In this document: one piece after another, positions 5,851 to 8,137 of the stretch
How the letters are laid out: every line of letters begins with the position of its first letter
Numbering within the stretch: position 1 is the stretch's first letter
From: an uncultured Spartobacteria bacterium
Lineage (GTDB): Bacteria > Verrucomicrobiota > Verrucomicrobiia > Chthoniobacterales > Terrimicrobiaceae
NCBI GenBank assembly: GCA_903915315.1
Contig: CAIWSO010000106.1
Coordinates: 1-8,137, forward strand
Length of the DNA: 8,137 bases
Direction of reading: 5' to 3'
Program-made: the position numbers and the translations under genes
Notes under the pieces: generated by a model
Database searches by the model: none
Told to the model about the DNA's origin: nothing
The model's input: the letters and a program-made list of their open reading frames with translations, nothing else

Positions 5851-6246
5851 ATGGGTAATAAACTCTACGTCGGCAACCTGTCATTCAATACGACAGAGAT
5901 TGCCATTCAAGACCTGTTCTCCCAGTGCGGCTCGGTTTCCGAAGTCATGCTGATGCAGGATAAGTTCACAGGCCGCTCACGCGGATTCGCCTTCGTAACG
6001 ATGGGATCCGATGCAGAGGCACAAGCAGCAGTAAACCAAATGCACGGCAAAGAACTCGACGGTCGTGCACTCACCGTCAACGAAGCCCGTCCCCGTGAAG
6101 ATCGCCCATCAGGTGGCGGCGGTGGTGGATTCGACGGCCCACGTCGTGACTTCCGCGGTGGCGGAGGCGGCGGTGGTCGTGACGATCGCCGCGGTGGCGG
6201 CGGTGGTGGTGGTGGCGGCGGACGCCGCGAATACGGTCGTCGCTAA
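5851..6246 (+). CDS. RRM-type RNA-binding protein with Gly/Arg-rich tail
   Basis: This is a small cytoplasmic protein that binds single-stranded RNA. Its one RNA-recognition motif spans about residues 3-82: RNP2 is LYVGNL (5-10) and RNP1 is SRGFAFVTM (43-51), with the aromatic residues needed for base stacking (Tyr6, Phe46, Phe48). The tail from about 87 to 131 is built of Gly runs broken by Arg/Asp patches, an RGG-like low-complexity region coded by a near-repeat of GGC/GGT codons. Homologues in cyanobacteria and other bacteria are often cold-induced; that role is only suggested here. The ATG follows an A/T-rich leader with no Shine-Dalgarno sequence. A TATATT at 5730-5735 could be the -10, which would give a leader of about 110 bases, but no good -35 accompanies it. 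Confidence 0.93.
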   Translation: MGNKLYVGNLSFNTTEIAIQDLFSQCGSVSEVMLMQDKFTGRSRGFAFVTMGSDAEAQAAVNQMHGKELDGRALTVNEARPREDRPSGGGGGGFDGPRRDFRGGGGGGGRDDRRGGGGGGGGGGRREYGRR

Positions 6247-6256
6247 TTTTTAGCGA
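6240..6256 (+). other. Perfect hairpin enclosing the RRM gene stop codon
   Basis: TCGCTAA (6240-6246) and TTAGCGA (6250-6256) are exact complements with a 3-base loop. The gene's TAA is the end of the 5' arm. It is followed 9 bp later by the main terminator. Confidence 0.5.
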
Positions 6257-6265
6257 TGTCTTTCC

Positions 6266-6302
6266 AAAGGGCATCCGGAGAAATCCGGGTGTCCTTTTTT
6301 TT
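6266..6302 (+). terminator. Intrinsic terminator of the RRM gene
   Basis: A 14-bp stem (6266-6279 with 6284-6297) with two G-U pairs and a GAAA loop is followed by a run of T that extends to 6302 (eight T in all, the first three in the stem). It has all the parts of a rho-independent terminator and lies 20 bp after the stop codon. Confidence 0.93.
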
Positions 6303-6358
6303 GTAGCTTTTTTCGGTTCCCGCCTCGCGGACGTTCTATCTCCGATATGGATCTTATT

Positions 6359-6371
6359 CCTGTCTATGGAT
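6359..6371 (+). repeat. CCTGTCTAT repeat, copy 1
   Basis: CCTGTCTATGGAT lies 116 bp upstream of tRNA-Gly. It shares CCTGTCTAT with copies at 6683 and 7099, and apart from one extra A matches the 6683 copy over its whole length. Confidence 0.4.
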
Positions 6372-6444
6372 GGGTTTTGAATTCCCTGTTCAATAAGTGG
6401 GGAGTTAGAAAAGTTCGCGCTTCTTTTTTTCTTATTATTTCTGA

Positions 6445-6473
6445 TTGACGATCCCGCGTCTGAACCATATCTT
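6445..6473 (+). promoter_or_regulatory. Promoter of tRNA-Gly
   Basis: TTGACG (-35, 6445-6450, 5 of 6) and TATCTT (-10, 6468-6473, 4 of 6) are exactly 17 bp apart. A T-rich tract just upstream (about 6421-6440) resembles an UP element, common for stable-RNA promoters. Transcription would start close to the tRNA 5' end at 6487. Confidence 0.6.
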
Positions 6474-6486
6474 CAAAAAACGGAAT

Positions 6487-6562
<76 letters not shown>

Positions 6563-6880
6563 CTCCCCCCAAGTCCGCGAAACAAGCGTTTAAGCGGTTC
6601 TGCAGTCGAGATTGTGGTTTCTTTATCGTCTAAAAAAGAGCTCCCAAAAGCACCCCCTAGAGTGGCGTTTTGAGTGTCTATCCCTGTCTATAGGATTTCC
6701 AGATGCCACCCCTGTGATGACCATCGGGAAAATTGTTTTCTTCTTCTGTGGCTGTAGATTTGTCCAAGTCCAGCGGGGGGGGGCTTTTCAAGGTCAAAAA
6801 TCAGTAGCAATACAAATTGGGAAAAGTTTCTTTGGACATTTTGGCGCTAGTATCCGAATTGGCTCTTAGCGAACTTTCAA
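6563..6880. other. Spacer between tRNA-Gly and tRNA-Glu, no gene seen
   Basis: I find no protein gene here: the open frames are short, match nothing and lack starts in a credible context. The stretch holds a repeated TGTCTAT pair (6675-6681 and 6685-6691, 10 bp apart) and a run of nine G at 6775-6783. No clear T-tailed terminator for tRNA-Gly is visible. Confidence 0.6.
6683..6696 (+). repeat. CCTGTCTAT repeat, copy 2
   Basis: CCTGTCTATAGGAT lies 121 bp downstream of tRNA-Gly. With copy 1 it brackets that tRNA at almost equal distances. Confidence 0.4.
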
Positions 6881-6909
6881 GCCACTCAGCGAATGCTGAA
6901 AATAGTGGC
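6881..6909 (-). other. Hairpin joining the tRNA-Glu 3' end to its trailer
   Basis: On the minus strand GCCACT (including the tRNA's CCA, 6904-6909) pairs with AGTGGC (6881-6886), and inside it TCAGC pairs with GCTGA around an ATTC loop. No T run follows. It may influence 3'-end processing of the precursor or mark transcript ending. Confidence 0.4.
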
Positions 6910-6980
6910 GACCCTAACGGGATTCGAACCCGTGTTACCGCCGTGAAAGGGCAGTGTCCTAACCGCTGGACGATAGGGTC
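6906..6980 (-). tRNA. tRNA-Glu (anticodon TTC)
   Basis: On the minus strand the acceptor GACCCTA pairs with TAGGGTC. The D arm is GTCC/GGAC, the anticodon arm CTGCC-CTTTCAC-GGCGG carries anticodon TTC, and the T arm is ACGGG-TTCGAAT-CCCGT. The discriminator is G and CCA is encoded (6908-6906). It reads GAA/GAG. Confidence 0.97.
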
Positions 6981-6996
6981 AGCAAAGGAATCACGA

Positions 6997-7024
6997 ATAT
7001 TATTGCGATTTGCATCTATAGCAA
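6997..7024 (-). promoter_or_regulatory. Possible promoter of tRNA-Glu
   Basis: On the minus strand TTGCTA (7024-7019) and TAATAT (7002-6997), each 4 of 6, are 16 bp apart and would start transcription about 8-10 bases before the tRNA 5' end at 6980. Confidence 0.35.
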
Positions 7025-7098
7025 CTTCTTTTTTGCGCGTTTTTTGCTCAACGCGTATTTGTCATTTCATTCCCTCAGGACCGATGTGGTGACTCGGA

Positions 7099-7107
7099 AT
7101 AGACAGG
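7099..7107 (-). repeat. CCTGTCTAT repeat, copy 3 (inverted)
   Basis: On the minus strand CCTGTCTAT is repeated exactly, upstream of tRNA-Glu as that gene is read. Flanking bases differ from copies 1 and 2. Confidence 0.4.
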
Positions 7108-7271
7108 CAAAAAGTAAGGTAAACCTGAAGTTCGTTTTTTGCGCTTTGTGTCACTTGGAATTTAATGCTGATGTTTTTGAGCACGCCAATGCTTAAGGAA
7201 AAAGCGTTTTGCAGGGTAATTGAACTAGGCCCTTATTAATCACAACATGGATAGCAAGGCGGAGAGGGGAG

Positions 7272-7343
7272 TGGGTTGGGAGGGACTCGAACCCTCAACC
7301 AACGCCTTAAAAGGGCGCTGCTCTACCATTGAGCTACCAACCC
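7272..7343 (-). tRNA. tRNA-Lys (anticodon TTT), CCA not encoded
   Basis: On the minus strand the acceptor GGGTTGG pairs with CCAACCC. The D arm is GCTC/GAGC, the anticodon arm GCGCC-CTTTTAA-GGCGT (one G-U) carries anticodon TTT, and the T arm is GAGGG-TTCGAGT-CCCTC. The discriminator A (7272) is followed by CTC, so the CCA end must be added by the CCA-adding enzyme, unlike the other two tRNAs here. It reads AAA/AAG. Confidence 0.97.
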
Positions 7344-7401
7344 GGAAGAGATCGAAAATCTATTCAGTCTTTCAGATCATGCAATACTGAATGCAAAAAA
7401 A

Positions 7402-7431
7402 ATTATAACGCCTTTTCTCTCGCTAGGTCAT
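7402..7431 (-). promoter_or_regulatory. Probable promoter of tRNA-Lys
   Basis: On the minus strand a perfect TATAAT (7407-7402) is preceded, 18 bp upstream, by ATGACC (7431-7426, 4 of 6). The -35 touches the mutY stop codon. The precursor would have a leader of about 50 bases, which contains an ATTCAGT/ACTGAAT inverted repeat (7362-7392). Confidence 0.45.
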
Positions 7432-8137
7432 CAGGGTTTTTTTGCGAGGATGAGACGAAGGGCTTTGCGGTGCGGACTGGGCATCGGTGGGAGGCTAGAC
7501 AGTGAAAAGGCAGTCCAGTTTGCCTGTGGAACCGTGAGCGAAATGCCCAGGGTAACTTTATACCGGGTGATACTGTAGATGAGAGTGGCAAGGGGCTCTG
7601 GTGAGGGTTCGCCAGGAGGGAGAATCCAGAGTCCTCGCCAAGTGGGGCCAGGGGACTCAATGAGGAAAATGGAATCACCCGTGCGTGAGAAGGCTCTCCA
7701 GTCATTGATCTCGGTGATGGTTTTTTTTGCTGGCTTCACCGGGAGTGCCTCAGGATCGACGGCCTTGCAAAAATGATGAACGGGACATGCAGCGCAATCG
7801 GGTACACCTGACCGGCAGAGGGTGGCGCCGAGATCCATAAGCGCAGAGGCGTGGCGGCGACCGCTGGTTTTGGGAAGAAGGGAGGTGGCGGCTTTCTCCA
7901 GGAAATCGCGCCCGGCTTTGGTTGTGATATTTTCGCGGTAATTAAAAAGGCGAGCGACGACGCGGTTGATATTAGCATCCAAGACCGGCACGCATTGATC
8001 AAAGGCAAAGGCGGCGATGGCTGCTGCGGTGTATGGGCCGATGCCGGGAAGGGAGCGGAGGGCTGGAAGTTCGGATGGGATGATTCCGCCAAATTGCGCC
8101 GTTACCGATTGTGCTGCGCGGTGCAAGTTGCGGGCTC
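7431..8137 (-). CDS. mutY: A/G-specific adenine DNA glycosylase MutY, N-terminus beyond the window
   Basis: MutY removes adenine mispaired with 8-oxoguanine or guanine in base-excision repair. The visible 234 residues start inside the gene at ARNLHRAAQ, a conserved segment that follows the first helices; the catalytic Glu of the N-terminus lies outside the window. Seen here, counted from that point: the helix-hairpin-helix LPGIGPYTA (29-37), the catalytic Asp53 in PVLDANINRV, and the [4Fe-4S] ligands Cys107, Cys114, Cys117 and Cys123 in the C-x6-C-x2-C-x5-C spacing. The C-terminal part (about 140-234) has WRGLWILPP and SITRYKVTL, which fit the MutT-like 8-oxoguanine reading domain, on the short side. 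The stop is at 7431-7433. It depends on Fe-S assembly, as does the sufT product, but the two genes are far apart here. Confidence 0.93.
   Translation of the reverse strand, partial: ARNLHRAAQSVTAQFGGIIPSELPALRSLPGIGPYTAAAIAAFAFDQCVPVLDANINRVVARLFNYRENITTKAGRDFLEKAATSLLPKTSGRRHASALMDLGATLCRSGVPDCAACPVHHFCKAVDPEALPVKPAKKTITEINDWRAFSRTGDSIFLIESPGPTWRGLWILPPGEPSPEPLATLIYSITRYKVTLGISLTVPQANWTAFSLSSLPPMPSPHRKALRLILAKKP

Larger units (their letters stand above)
6981..7271. other. Spacer between tRNA-Glu and tRNA-Lys, no gene seen
   Basis: This AT-rich stretch has no credible coding frame. It holds the likely tRNA-Glu promoter, the inverted third copy of CCTGTCTAT, and two weak stems: CGCGT/ACGCG at 7036-7055, and AATGCTT/AAGCGTT with one G-U pair near 7187-7207. 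Neither stem has a proper T tail in the direction of the tRNAs. Confidence 0.55.

Noticed and set aside
6113..6225. GGC/GGT repeat as a DNA repeat array or CRISPR-like element
   Set aside because: It is the in-frame codons of the glycine-rich tail, not a spaced repeat.
6065..6274. Open frames in other phases across the RRM tail
   Set aside because: They are read-through of the GGC/GGT repeat and give low-complexity Ala/Val or His/Arg runs.
6612..6869. 85-residue open frame between tRNA genes
   Set aside because: No similarity, poor start context, and it crosses the nine-G run.
7362..7392. ATTCAGT/ACTGAAT inverted repeat as the mutY terminator
   Set aside because: The T run precedes rather than follows it on the minus strand, and a perfect TATAAT upstream suggests it lies in the tRNA-Lys leader.

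Overview
The window looks like ordinary chromosomal DNA of moderate GC content from a Gram-negative-type bacterium. I infer a member of the Verrucomicrobiota/PVC group. The hints are a glycine/arginine-tailed single-RRM RNA-binding protein, a SufT protein away from any suf cluster, a CBM20-esterase fusion, and almost no recognisable Shine-Dalgarno sequences before the starts. The taxon is inference, not proof. No phage, transposon, CRISPR array or defence cassette is visible.

Left part (1-2900). A winged-helix gene of the AsnC/Lrp or siroheme-decarboxylase (AhbA/AhbB) type runs off the left edge on the minus strand. Diverging from it across about 125 bp, which holds two inverted repeats, is a plus-strand row: an OppB/DppB-type permease, an OppC/DppC-type permease whose start overlaps the oppB stop, and the Fe-S assembly factor SufT. 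No ATPase or substrate-binding protein of the transporter lies in the window. The row ends in a hairpin-rich 134-bp convergent spacer with a reasonable intrinsic terminator.

Middle part (2900-6300). A CorA-type ion channel (minus, with SMN in place of the usual GMN motif) diverges from a CBM20-esterase fusion (plus). The esterase converges with an unrecognised small exported protein (minus, 8 bp between the stops). That gene in turn diverges from an RRM RNA-binding protein (plus), which is closed by a textbook terminator.

Right part (6300-8137). Three tRNA genes lie here: Gly-GCC on plus, Glu-UUC and Lys-UUU on minus, with promoter-like sequences for each. The 3' part of mutY (adenine DNA glycosylase, minus) runs off the right edge. 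The spacers around the tRNAs carry three copies of one 9-mer but no convincing protein genes.

The genes do not form one pathway. The only likely cotranscribed unit is oppB-oppC, possibly with sufT. I found no clearly new system. The best second looks are the operator-like palindrome in the first divergent promoter region, the orphan permease pair linked to sufT, stop codons buried in perfect hairpins, the CorA motif variant, and the repeated 9-mer around the tRNAs.
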